Positions 34,872 through 45,652 of a stretch of DNA of 64,000 bases are shown one piece after another. Under the pieces are notes generated by a model. It had not been told where the DNA came from. It made no database searches and saw only the letters and a list, made by a program, of their open reading frames with translations. Location: the NCBI RefSeq assembly GCF_020921035.1, contig NC_063160.1, positions 12,985,095 through 13,049,094 of the forward strand, given 5' to 3'. The translations under genes and the position numbers were made by a program. This DNA comes from Rhodamnia argentea. Taxonomy: Eukaryota; Streptophyta; Magnoliopsida; Myrtales; Myrtaceae. The number at the start of each line of letters is the position of its first letter. The stretch's first letter is position 1.

Positions 34872-35812
34872 TATCATAAAAAAAAATCATAACTTTTACT
34901 TTTATCACAATCAAACGATTTAATACAAAAAAAAAAAATTTCGATTTTAGCATCGGTCTCAATTATATTCAATTTTTTTATCTCATAAAAAACATCAATT
35001 TTTATTTTTTTCTCAATTTTACCACCGCCAACCTTCCATTCGTAATTACCATTAATTAATCCTATGTGGCTCGAATTTTCTCGCCGAATTTACTAAACGA
35101 ATCTTCGAAATTTATAAGCAATAGGTTTTAAGGACTGTGAGATTTGAGATAATTTGTCCGAATACCTCTGCCAATGATTCTATAAATGAATTCGATGTCG
35201 GTTCTTGCAACCAATTGTGTGATCTACCCGATGCGCTACTCCAATACATCATTAATTTTCTTCTTTTAAAATATGTTATCAAAATAAGTGCATTGTCGAG
35301 AAAGTGGAAGTACTCGTGGCCGTCAATTTCTAATCTCATATTTATTCGATATCTAGTCGTTCTTTGGGCTGTTGAGTGCCGAATAGAATATGAAACGTGT
35401 TGTCTTGAGTGACTATGTATCTCCCGACAATATGTAGGGTAAGCAAACAATAGAAGAGAAATTCATGGATTGCTCATATCGGCTTCGCTGAGGTGTAATT
35501 CATTAATGACGTGAAAATGTTGTGTAAGATTAACTAATAGTGATTATAAATAGAAGGCTAACGGTGTTAGAATTGGGGCAAAAGTAAAAATTGAAGGTTT
35601 TTTATGAGACAAAAAAAAAATTTGGTTATACTATGGGACATATGCTAAAGCTAAAGATTTTTTTGGTATTAGGCTAGTAGAATCGGGACAAAAATAAAAG
35701 TTTAAAGTAGAATTAGGACAAAAGTAAAAATTAGAGGTTTTTTTTTATGAGACAAAAAAGTTTTGGATATAATTGTTACAAATGCTAAAGTTAAAAGTTT
35801 TTTTAGATATTG
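34872..35812. mobile_element. TIR DNA element carrying an F-box gene fragment (Pack-type)
   Basis: The left end (atcataacttttacttttatc.. to ttttaccaccgcc near 35030) is mirrored by the right end. The reverse of the left reads cggtggtaaaattgag..aaaattgatgttttttatgagata and the right at 35552 reads cggtgttagaattggg..aaaattgaaggttttttatgagaca. The TIRs are thus more than 150 bp, and the right one has an internal duplication of about 130 bp (35570-35700, 35706-35810). Between them lies a captured gene piece. No transposase is seen. The layout is that of Pack-MULE-like elements that pick up host gene fragments. Target duplications are not clear. Confidence 0.62.
35137..35412 (+). pseudogene. F-box (FBD/LRR type) gene fragment inside the TIR element
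   Basis: The frame encodes one F-box domain: CNQLCDLPDALLQYIINFLL..KYVIKISALSRKWKYSWPSISNLIF, which fits the plant pattern D.I..LPD.LL..ILSFLP....V.TSVLSKRWR.LW..VPNL.F. F-box proteins are substrate adaptors of SCF ubiquitin ligases. After the F-box the frame turns to unrelated text and stops; no leucine-rich repeats or FBD domain follow. It is therefore a captured fragment, open for 91 codons from its first Met. Confidence 0.72.
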
Positions 35813-35849
35813 GGCCTATTTCCAACGTGTTTATTTACACCCGATTCTT

Positions 35850-37640
35850 GAAAAATTTTCAAATAAAAAATTGAAGTGCTCTCAATTTTTTGAATAAAAG
35901 CTTGTTTGACAAAAAAGATAAGGACTTGAAGTACCGTTCTTATTTTAAAAAAAGAGCCTAATCAAAATTATTTTCATCATTTATTTTTTTGAGATTTTTT
36001 CCCTTTTTTTCCCTTCTTTTTGGCCGGTAGCCGGTCCTAGGCAATGGCCAGCCATCGGCAAGGGCTAGACGTGGGGTGTATGTGTGGCAGCCCGAGCCTC
36101 ACCCCCTGGTTGACCCGACCTGTTTGCGTATTCTTCTTTAATCTCATATTATTAATATTAATGGTGCAAGCGGAAGGCTAAACATAATACAAGTGCATGC
36201 AAAACATATAGCAGACACGACGTTTAAGGTTTGACTTTATTCATAGGGTTCATAATCCTATTAAAATACACGATCCACGAAACTCTCGAGACAACCGCCA
36301 TGGTAACTTCGACTCATGCCAATATGGCAAATTACAAATCAATCCGACTTTAGATTCAACCTTTACCGAGCTAGATAGTTCTAATTTAACTAGTGGATTC
36401 AACGACCAAGTATCGAACATTAAGGTTCACTCTCCAAGACCTACGGCCAACCACACTTTCCTACGGTTCAGCTCCAGTTCAGCACAAATAGGAAATAATC
36501 AAGACGATTTACTCGTGAAGTCAGCTCACCCAAGTCCTGTAGATGTCAACTCAAGCAGTGTATCGCGCAATCTAATTCGATTCCTAGCTCATGCAAGACA
36601 AAATTCAATCTCAAATACCCATTTCTAATTTCAACGATTCATGCAAGACCAAGAGACAAATGGGCAGATTAGTGATGAGAATAGATGGACACTCGCCTGG
36701 GATTACATACGAGCAAAAACGAAGCTCAAATCACTCCAAACAAACAGTAGGTCTCCACATCCAGATTCGCTCCAGCTCAAACTTATGAAATTTTGTCCAC
36801 TTTATGGATAATCAGACCTCAGATTCATATTTCTCATGATCTTACGGTCGTGTAGGAAAAAATGGAGATCAATTTGGTCTCTGGACGTGCTCAAATGAGC
36901 ATTTTCCTCTCGGACGCACGTACGAATTCGAGAGAACGAGCTCTCGAGTTGAAGTGCTAGTAAAAAGGAATGAAGGGGAATGAACAAGATGATGACGTGA
37001 TCAGTTTATGTTTTGAAAGTAATTAACGAGTGCTCCTTTTGCATTCACCATACCGACAGGTGTTCTATTTGCACTTACAACCCATCATGATCGGCTTCTA
37101 TTTGCACGGCAACTCCCACTCACCATTTGCACGTCCACCGCCTCTAATCCTTTTCGTGTGAATTAATCTCTTCGAATGTTAGCCGTCTTGTATGAACATG
37201 AGGTCTTAAATTTGAAAGTCCTAGATTTAGCGCATGCAAGAATCGTAAGATGCAAATCCCTGTAGAACTCGATCATCCATGTCGTCCCGTAAAATGTTTC
37301 GTCCTACGTATTCTTATCAATTGAACCCTTTGTAACCTATTGTGAGTACATCTCGTAATATATCTAAAATGACTTTAACTTAAGGAGCTGGTTTTTCGGG
37401 ATGCTACAGTATGCCTCCCAAAACTGATGACTAAGCGCGCTGATGGCCGTTCCCTTACTTGAAGGGAAAAGGAAAAAGAAAAAAGAAGGAAAATAAAAAT
37501 AAAGAAAATAAAAAGGAAAAATTTTAGAAAATGCAAAATGACTCAAATGCCCTTGGTCAGGTTTTATTTGAAATTACACACTTCATGTCCTTATTTTTGT
37601 AAATAACGGCACTTCGGATCCTTGTGGCTGAAGATTCATA
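35850..37640. mobile_element. GC-core TIR element split by a solo LTR
   Basis: Left of the solo LTR the text runs from ggacttgaagtaccgttctta (about 35925) through a T-rich tract into a GC-rich core (ggccggtagccggtcc). Right of it the core passes into a purine tract and then, in reverse, ggacatgaagtg and gatccgaagtgccgtta near 37560-37625. These are mirror halves of one non-autonomous TIR element of the type seen at 11621. Ends are approximate. Confidence 0.5.
36083..37408 (+). mobile_element. Solo LTR, probably Ty3/gypsy
   Basis: A 1326-bp segment starts TGTGGCAGCCC and ends GGGATGCTACA (TG...CA). It is flanked on both sides by the perfect 5-base target duplication GTATG (36078-36082 and 37409-37413). 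There is no internal region, primer-binding site or second LTR, so this is a solo LTR left after recombination between two LTRs. Start and end text are typical of plant Ty3/gypsy LTRs. The intact duplication points to a fairly young insertion. It sits in the core of an older TIR element. Confidence 0.82.
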
Positions 37641-38061
37641 CCTTGATGGATCATAAATTTATCCTCTTTCATCAGATCCAACCTCTTGCTTTGGTCCATT
37701 TGTTTCGAAAAAAAAAATGATTTAAATATTTTTTCTTAGTAATAATTAATTGATTGATTTCAAATAATTAATCAATAAAAAAATCATTATCAAAAATAAT
37801 TTTTTGTTTAACCATTTTCGTGAACGATAAAAATAATTTTTTTCATTCATTTTTATAAGTGATAAAAGTGATTTTTTTGGAAGATACTTTGAAATTATTT
37901 ATTTTCCGTGAGGCAACTTTTAAACAGCATGGTTTTGACTTTGACTTCTTAGTAGCTACATCAACGGTGTTTTCTATTTTCCTAAACGAACCTTTCACGA
38001 ATATAATAAATTGGTATTCTTATAATGTGTGCGTAGACCATATGACAAATGTTATTACGCA

Positions 38062-38096
<35 letters not shown>

Positions 38097-39558
38097 GTTT
38101 AGCTGAAGGCAGGTCCAGAGGTAATTCGAAAAGTGGCATTCTGAAAATGCAAATAGACTTTTTTTTTTCCATTCCAACTTTAACCTCGTTATACTTTCAT
38201 GATTATGGAAATGCCCTTGAAAACACTAACCTTTCCGATACATGAAAGCAATTGAAAATGTTAGACATACAACGTTGTTTTCGAAATGTTATACCAACAA
38301 GGTTTAAAATTTAATTTAATATATTAATTTCAAAGAATCTATCATACAAAATTAATGTCTTAAACACTATATCATATCATATCGGTCATTATGGAGAGTA
38401 ACTAAGCAAGAATATAATTTTTAAGAATATTATTTCCTAAAAATTAAATTTATTAAGGAGAATATTATATGTGAAATTAGCTTAATCATACTTTAAATAA
38501 ATAATCGAATAGTCGGCTTTTTTATATTCATAAACTTGTGAAATTTGGAAAAAGAAAAAAGAAAAAAAGAGGGCTTTCTCATAAGAGAGGACCTTCAACG
38601 AGCCGGAGCCCATGAGCCATCTCTATGTCACCGACCCATTACCCGAACAAACCCGACCCGCCTGCCCGGTGGCTGTGGCCCGTGGGCTCTCTTCTCCTCT
38701 CTCCCTCTCCGTCTCCCTCCCTCATGCGAATCTTCTGTAGCAGGTTTCTTCGTGAGATCTTCGCTTTGCTAATTCGGTCCCTCTCATGGTCGCTTCCCAG
38801 CGAATCTTCTTCTCACATTGCCATTTGATCCGTGGCCCGAGTTGGCAGCGATTCCTCTGACTGTCGAAAGTCGATTCTCTCATCAACTTTGCGTGGCGAC
38901 GTTAGCTATCGCCGCGGGACTGAGATTTTGGCCTTTGAGGCGGATTGGAACCGACGGAGAATCAATAGGTAGTCCTCCTTTTGGTTCTTCTATTGTAGAA
39001 TCATTCCAAGTGATGTTGGTTTAGTTACTGCCGTTTCGTGATCTTCCTGTACTTCACTCGACCTTGTTTCGAGGTTGGCGAGAGATGGAAGAATCAAATC
39101 TTGGCGTGTTTCAGCTCTATAGATTGAATCTATAGTTTAGGATCGGAGTGCTGTGTTTTGATTTCGGTTGCAAAAATGCTCTCGGGTTGAGCTTGGAATA
39201 TTTTGCTGTATCAGGGGGAAAAAAAGTGTTCAAGCCTTTAGCAATGCAAATGAAGTATCGATTACAGTGATGTTCTTTTTGGTTGCTGGAAGTTCGTTCC
39301 TTTGCTGATAGTCTGTTCTGATTCTGAGTGCTCAAGTTCTTGTCCGATCCCAAAGCTCGATCCTTTTTTTCTCTTCAGTGGTTGTCTTGCAATGTGTAAT
39401 CGTAAGGATATCGGTTTGCAGAGGCACGAGGTACCTTGAGAGGCTGAGGATGGAGCTCTACCATGTCTTTTAGTTTGTGATTTGAGAGACACGTTGTCTT
39501 TTGAGCAAGGGAAAAACCTGTAGAGCTGCCGGAGGGAGCTACAAGGAAAAAGATAACA
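37641..39558. other. AT-rich intergenic, then promoter and leader of the AP-3 sigma gene
   Basis: 37700-38540 is AT-rich with no gene and holds an (AAT)n run. From about 38580 the GC content rises and CT-rich text appears; this is probably the first leader exon, with a plausible leader intron starting at caatag/gtagtc near 38970. A minus-strand set of short frames here looks spurious. Confidence 0.45.
38062..38095. repeat. (AAT)n microsatellite
   Basis: About 11 units of AAT; it explains the Asn run in an overlapping spurious frame. Confidence 0.95.
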
Positions 39559-42095
39559 ATGATTAAGGCAGTGATGGTTATGAACACCCAGGGCAAGCCT
39601 CGCCTTGCCAAATTCTATGATTACCAGGTCTCTCTCTCTCTCTCTCTCATTGCCATCTTGTGAAAAAAAGGGTTATCATCATCTTCAAGTTTTGTTTCAT
39701 CTTCCATCTTTAGTGTCCTTATTGTCCTGCTTAACCTTTTTAATGTCAGCCCGTGGAGAAGCAGCAGGAGCTCATTCGCAGTGTTTTTGCAGGTCCCTCT
39801 TCTTCTTCTTCTCCTCGTCCCTTCGCTCTCTCTCTGATAGTTTTTTGTTAAATTCGAAGCTTTCAAGAAAAAAAATGTCATCTCTTTCATGATGGAAGTT
39901 TGCTTCCAATATCCTTTGTAAATTAGCTTGCTATGGTTGCAAAGTTGAGCTTGCTACTTTTGAATGCAGCTTTGAGCAGTAGAGCTGAAAATGTGAGCAA
40001 TTTTGTGGAGGCTGATGCAATTTTTGGTTTGGTACTTACTCTATCGTTGTCAAGAGCTCCTGTCTCTGGTTTAAGTGGTTGAACTTTTGAAATCGTTGTG
40101 TTCCAGGAGATCAAAGGACTGGCCATTTTATGCTTTTTTTGAGCTTTGCTTCATAATGTTCAGAAAAATGCATAATAATCAAGTAGTATGGAATTACCTG
40201 GTCATTGCTATTTAAATTTTACCTGACTTGTTACACAACGAATTCATCCTCATCCTGGAAACTCATGATATTTGAGAATTTGCTGGCAATGCGTATACAT
40301 TTTTTTATGCGTGCTAATCATATAGCTTTTCATGATCTGGTCATATAATTTCCTTTGGGCATTTAACCCATTCTTTTCGTGATTGTCCGTCTTGCAGGAC
40401 AGTCGTCTAGTGTACAAGCACTATGCCACACTATACTTCGTCTTCGTGTTTGATAGCTCAGAAAATGAGCTTGCAATGCTTGACCTGATACAAGGTTAGT
40501 ACCATTGAGTTTTCTATACTGTTCTTGGCTGTAATGTTTCAAAAGTGATTGCCACATAAAAGTAGTTGTTTCATGGCATGTTCGTCTTTTTTTTCAGAAT
40601 TTGACATAATTGATATGACATCTCTTATGAAAAAAAAAATGCCTCTGCATACAAGCAGGTTGGACTTGGTCTTTTCATCAAGTTTTAGTTCAAAGAATAT
40701 ATTGGAATCTGGACGCTATAATAATGCTCAAATATGTCGGGGATATATAGAGAAATATATCCAAGAAAGAACTATAAATTGCTTTTACCTGGGGCTGAAA
40801 CGCAACTCATGAGATGACCAGAGAAAGCTCTCTATTATCCGATTGATTGCGAAGCATCGTCGATAAAGCATCAACTGAATCTCCAGCTAGAGGAAATGAA
40901 ACATCTATGACTAATGTCTTATCCGATTATATTTCTGATACTAATGAAGCCCTCTTATACCTTAAAATTGAGTCGCAAGATGGAATGAACTCTAAACTAG
41001 TTGCTTCCTTCAGATATTCTCCGCTATCTAATTAAATTTGATGTTATTTGTTACTCTTAATGTGGGTGAAGCCAAAGACAATGGAATCCATTAATTGGGT
41101 CATACATCCTCTTTTCCTCATTCTCCCTCTTCAGTGAGATTATAATCTGCTGGTACAAGATTTCTCCCGGAATACAGATGACGCAAAGTTTAAAAGAAGT
41201 GGAACATATTTCAAGTTTCATCAAAGCAGCTGTGGATCTGCTTGAAAAATCTCTTTTCAATAAAACTGTCTAACAGTACCTAGGGAATTGGTGCACACCA
41301 TGATGTGCTCGATCTTTGTATGCTGAACTAGTAAATTCCGAACACGTACAGCTGAATGGCTAGGTTGGTCTCTGATGCTTTTGCTGTGTTATTCCCTGCA
41401 CTGTCCTCTGTCCATCTGTCTGTTCCTGCTTTCTTCATCTGGACAAGACTTCACCACTTCAATAACGAATTCCCTTAGCAAGTCTATATTGCTTGATTTG
41501 ATGTTGATGCAATTATTAGTTTATCTCTGATCTGTTCTTCGATTGATGACTTGCTTGCTTGAACTCTCTTTTTCCCAGTTTTTGTGGAGACGCTGGACAA
41601 ATGCTTCAAAAATGTATGCGAGCTTGATATAGTGTTCAACTATGGCAAGGTAACTTATATCTTTATTTACTTCTCAAGGTATTTACAGAGATGTCAATGA
41701 ATGTGGGCGATTTCTGCTAGAACTTTTACCAATGCTGGTAAATATGCTTATGACATTAGTGGAGGCACCTCAACAACATTTTGCAATTGACGACTGCCAG
41801 ATTATGTGTCTAAGTGGGTTAATATGATCTTGCTTTATTTCAATTTTTCATGTTATCAGCCTTATGATTGCTTTTACTTATTCACAGTCAAATTTGTATC
41901 AAATAGTTGTTATCGCAATTTGCGACCAAGGATTTCACTTCATAAGCGAAATTTCTCTGTGTGGTATTCCTCTAATGGCATCCATTTTGATTTTTGCAGA
42001 TGCAAACTATTTTAGATGAGATCATTTTTGGTGGCCAGGTCCTTGAGACAAGTTCTGCAGAGGTTATGAAGGTTGTCGAAGAAATATTGAAGTGC

Positions 42096-42137
<42 letters not shown>

Positions 42138-42394
42138 ATGCGTGGATGATCCTGTATCGTGCACGTGTGCACGTATGGCAGGTGTGTTTTTAGGGGGATA
42201 TTCAGGCAGGTTCTTGTGTTGAGAGATGCTATTTCATTTCTTAAGCAGCCGTTACAACCTTTTGCTCCTTGTAGACAATACGGATAGGTGGTGGTTTTAG
42301 ACAGATAATGCTCACCTGTAAATGCAGGCTGGAAGCTGCCTCAAATGCCATCACACTTGTTCCCAAAACGGTTTCTAGTTGGCGGGGGCGGTAG
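39559..42394 (+). CDS. AP-3 complex subunit sigma
   Basis: Seven exons, 39559-39627, 39750-39792, 39970-40031, 40398-40494, 41579-41649, 42000-42091 and 42328-42394, join in frame to 166 aa, the normal size of an adaptin small chain. Sequence blocks are MIKAVMVMNTQGKPRLAKFY, PVEKQQELIRSVF, DSRLVYKHYATLYFVFVFD, SSENELAMLDLIQVFVETLDKCF, VCELDIVFNYGK and DEIIFGGQVLETSS. LDEIIxGGxVxETS is the clathrin-adaptor small-chain signature, and the opening and LVYKHYATLYFVFVFD place it in the AP-3 sigma class rather than AP-1 or AP-2. AP-3 sorts cargo from Golgi or endosome to the vacuole in plants. All introns are GT-AG. A (CT)n run starts five bases inside intron 6. Confidence 0.93.
42097..42133. repeat. 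(CT)n microsatellite at the 5' end of an AP-3 sigma intron
   Basis: The CT run follows almost directly on the splice donor (exon ends 42091, donor gtgcgt, run from 42097). Length changes here could affect U1 pairing or donor choice. Confidence 0.9.
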
Positions 42395-43383
42395 CGCATT
42401 ATCTACCAGACTGTGAAGTAGTTAAAATTTGCTAACTCCACTTTTCCCTGTTCCTGCGAGTCCGTTAAGAATGTAAGCTCCTCAGGGGACTACATGTACA
42501 TAACATGTTTAATGGAACAAGAGTGTTCACTCTTTTCTCCTTATTCTTCTTTTGGATTTCCACAGCTTTGTTCATTCCAGTTGTAATCAAAGTCGTAGAC
42601 CCATGTGTATTATAACGTTTACTGTTATCTACGGGCTTTTTGATGTGAGAATGACACTAAAATTAACGAGGTAGTTTAGCACGGGTGTCTAGTCTAGTAC
42701 CTTGCCGCCGTATCCGATATAGGTGAATGCTCTACGCTTCTTGAGCCTCCCAACTGCTCTCGGGGCCGTTCTGTTTCCGGTTTCGCCAAGAGCATGCCAT
42801 ATCCAGCCTGTACAATCGAGGAGACAGAAAGACGACGAGCCTTCGCTCGATCCCGTCTTTTGAGGGACGCACATGTTGTATGTCCTATCGAGAGTGACTT
42901 TTGAGTTTTGATTCGGACTTTGCCAAAAAGCAGGTTGTAAGCAGCGCGCAAATTAAACAATTGAAGCCGGTGAAGTGGATCTGTTCTTTCGACAATAATA
43001 TAGACCTGTTTTCCTACTTATAAAACCCCAACATGCCAATAAACAATGGAAACATCGTACTCAAATGATCGGTCTTGATGATAGAAAGCAGGAGACTTTA
43101 ACCTGAAGCAACTGAAACTGACCATTTCCAATGTGCCCGGAAACAATGTTCCTTTTTTTAACCTCCCTTATGTTTCATATTGCCAATTCTCGATTAAAAC
43201 ATACTTTTAACACAGATTCTGCAGATTGTCTCCCAACTTGCACCGCCCATTTACTGTTCCTCTCCTCATCGTGACTTGACTCAGAGCCTTTCTATTATAT
43301 CCCATTCTTTCTTGCTTTTCACTGGCTTTCAAACACACCCAACCCAACACAACACCCCCCCCTCTCTTCAATCTACCATCCGG
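42395..43383. other. 3' flank of AP-3 sigma and promoter of the RAD-like gene
   Basis: 42395-42660 is likely 3' UTR. A minus-strand stretch at 42689-42960 has two overlapping open frames (88 and 61 codons) with no domain I know; it may be a gene relic. From 43190 the text looks promoter-like, with a TATA-like ctattatat near 43291 and a CT-rich, C-rich leader to 43380. Confidence 0.4.
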
Positions 43384-43656
43384 ATGGCATCGAATCCAGT
43401 TTCGGACAGCTCTCAACCGACTTGGACGGCCGAGAAGAACAAGTTGTTCGAGAACGCCCTCGCGGTGTATGACGAGCGCACCCCCGACCGATGGCAAAGG
43501 ATCGCGAATGCCGTTGGGGGGAAGACATCTGTGAAGGAAGTGAAGGAGCACTATGAGATCCTCCAGCATGACATCAACCTCATTGAGTCGGACAAAGTTC
43601 CTCTTCCACGGTACAAGCCATCCGAGGACAAGCTTAGCAATCAACACATGAGGTAA
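43384..43656 (+). CDS. RADIALIS-like single-repeat MYB (SANT) protein
   Basis: A 90-aa open frame starting [20 protein letters not shown]. Residues about 13-65 form one MYB/SANT repeat: [20 protein letters not shown], then [20 protein letters not shown] and KEHYEIL, with the typical spaced aromatic residues (W14, W37, Y58). The tail [15 protein letters not shown] is the conserved C-terminal block of RAD/RL proteins. The family works in the nucleus and controls floral asymmetry and growth by competing with MYB partners of DIVARICATA type. Length is normal. The frame ends in ATGAGGTAA; since ATGAG/GTAACT is also a good donor, a splice there into a short last exon, as in some relatives, is possible. 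Confidence 0.88.
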   Translation: MASNPVSDSSQPTWTAEKNKLFENALAVYDERTPDRWQRIANAVGGKTSVKEVKEHYEILQHDINLIESDKVPLPRYKPSEDKLSNQHMR

Positions 43657-45652
43657 CTGTCTTATGGCTCCATATGATGAGGCAATAGACCAAAGAACTG
43701 AGTCCTGAGTAAGACCTCGTGAAAGAAGCCAAGATTTTTTTTTATATATGATGTTATCATGCAACTTTCATAGGACGTTCAAACCATATGGGAGTTTCTT
43801 TCTCTGGTGAACAAATTTTGCTTTCTCTAAAGAGAAGATTTTCGAGAGATTCGAGTCATGTGATCCTGAGTTCCAGTTTCCGCTGTGCAGCTCGAAGCAT
43901 TTCAACTTGTGACCCAGGAAAGAAGAAATAGATGCGGAGAGGGCGAGCTGCGTCGCACAGTATCTTTCTCCTAGGATGATTCGCTAATCGGAGCTGCACT
44001 TGTTTAGATGATTTTGTCCACTAGATGTTCGGATTCGATCTACTTCTTTCGATCACAAACCTCCTAATTCCTCAGCATTTGGGGCTAAGGAGCATAGGAA
44101 CGAAAATTCTGTGAAACTGATGAAGATCACGAATTTCTGCTATATTCAATAAAAAAAGTATCAATTTTTTTAGCGGAATTCATTTTATTTATGTATCTGC
44201 ATTGAAAAGCTTTGAACGTATTTATAACTTGAGTTATCATTCTATGGACTTATAATCACTCATTGATTATAGCAATTGCTATTATATTACAGGTTCATTA
44301 TAGGTTGACCGCCTTTTGCGGTATTTCCTTGTAGTAATAGCGTTATCCCTATTACATTCTAACTGCAATCTTCGACTTTTTTTTTCCTTTACTCAATCTA
44401 TTAATGTTAGATTATCGATTGTAATTAAGCTATACATGTTTTTAAGTACTTATGCAATGATATCAACAATTATTTTTATCTTGAGTTTAGTTTCTTTTTA
44501 TATGAATTTATTAAACAATAGGTAAATAATCGTAGTTAGTAATTATGTTATCTTGATAATGAATTATTACTTGTTATGCTAAACTGTTTTGGCGTAATAT
44601 TAGTCACGTCTTATTAGGTACGGTTATGTAGATTTTCAAATAAATTAGCATCACATTAGTTGTAATATAGTGATCGTCTTAATTTCTAACCATACTCAAT
44701 TTTTTATATGATCATAACTTCAATCATACTATTTCTAATGTAACAAATAATATTTTTTAATCGCACATTTTATGGTAAAATTGAGAGCATGACTATGAAT
44801 TCATTGTTGAATGATAGATAAAACTTATATATATATATATATATATAAGATTGTAAAATCTTGATGATACACATGATGTGTTACACTCACGATTGATTAT
44901 TGAACTGATAGTCATTATAAGTACAATACGTATTCTACCAAAGTAACGGTTTATGTGCTTAATCTATAATTATAATCATAAGTAAATATCCGATACATTA
45001 AACTACGTATTTAACAAATGATTTCGAGTATTAAGCTTATGAATGATAATTGACCGCCAAATAGTATAACCTTTAATTATGATTTTAGGGGCATTTTGGA
45101 AATTCCAATTCTATTCTCTCTTTATCATGGATGTCATTCATGAAACTAGACAGCGCAACATATATTACACGGCTTAATTCAAAAGCATAACATGAACTAA
45201 TTAATATTATGTTACAGTATCGAGGACATTATTCTGATAATCGATAAATGCGATAAGTTGCCGACCAATGTGAAAAGATCGTCGACAACCAATGAGCCAA
45301 CTCCTACAATTTTTTCTTTCGGTGGGTAGGAAAAGTTACTTCCTAATGGCACGCTCGAAATGTTATCGAACCCGATGCATTTGATAAGGTCAAAAGATCG
45401 CACTTACCTAAAAAGTTGGTGTTGAAAAAGTGGGTAAGAGTGATAATACACGTGTGGTTAACCCTAATACCATCCGTACGAACATTACCCATGCGTGCAT
45501 CATCACTCCGACCGGCACTGCGCCAGCATTTGAAAACGAAAAGGAATGGATGGTGACTGTTAGACTTTCGCAAACGCACGCAACATTATCGCATTACACC
45601 TTCTCTTCTCTTTCCCACGCCACGGAAGAAGAAGAAGAAGCGGTTGGCTTTG
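43657..45652. other. AT-rich intergenic and promoter of the Maf gene
   Basis: 44150-45250 is strongly AT-rich, with an (AT)n run near 44830-44848; no gene seen. The GC content rises after 45420. A (gaa)n run at 45625-45640 sits just before the Maf start codon, in the leader. Confidence 0.5.

Noticed and set aside
38041-38110. Asn-rich frame with a run of Asn
   Set aside because: It is an (AAT)n microsatellite, not a prion-like protein.
41571-41590. Possible frameshift at the start of AP-3 sigma exon 5
   Set aside because: Recounting the T run after the acceptor gives the five bases needed for VFVETLDKC, so the frame is intact.
43207-43764. 185-codon minus-strand frame overlapping the RAD-like gene
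   Set aside because: The plus strand encodes a clear MYB/SANT protein; the minus frame has no domain and is its antisense shadow.
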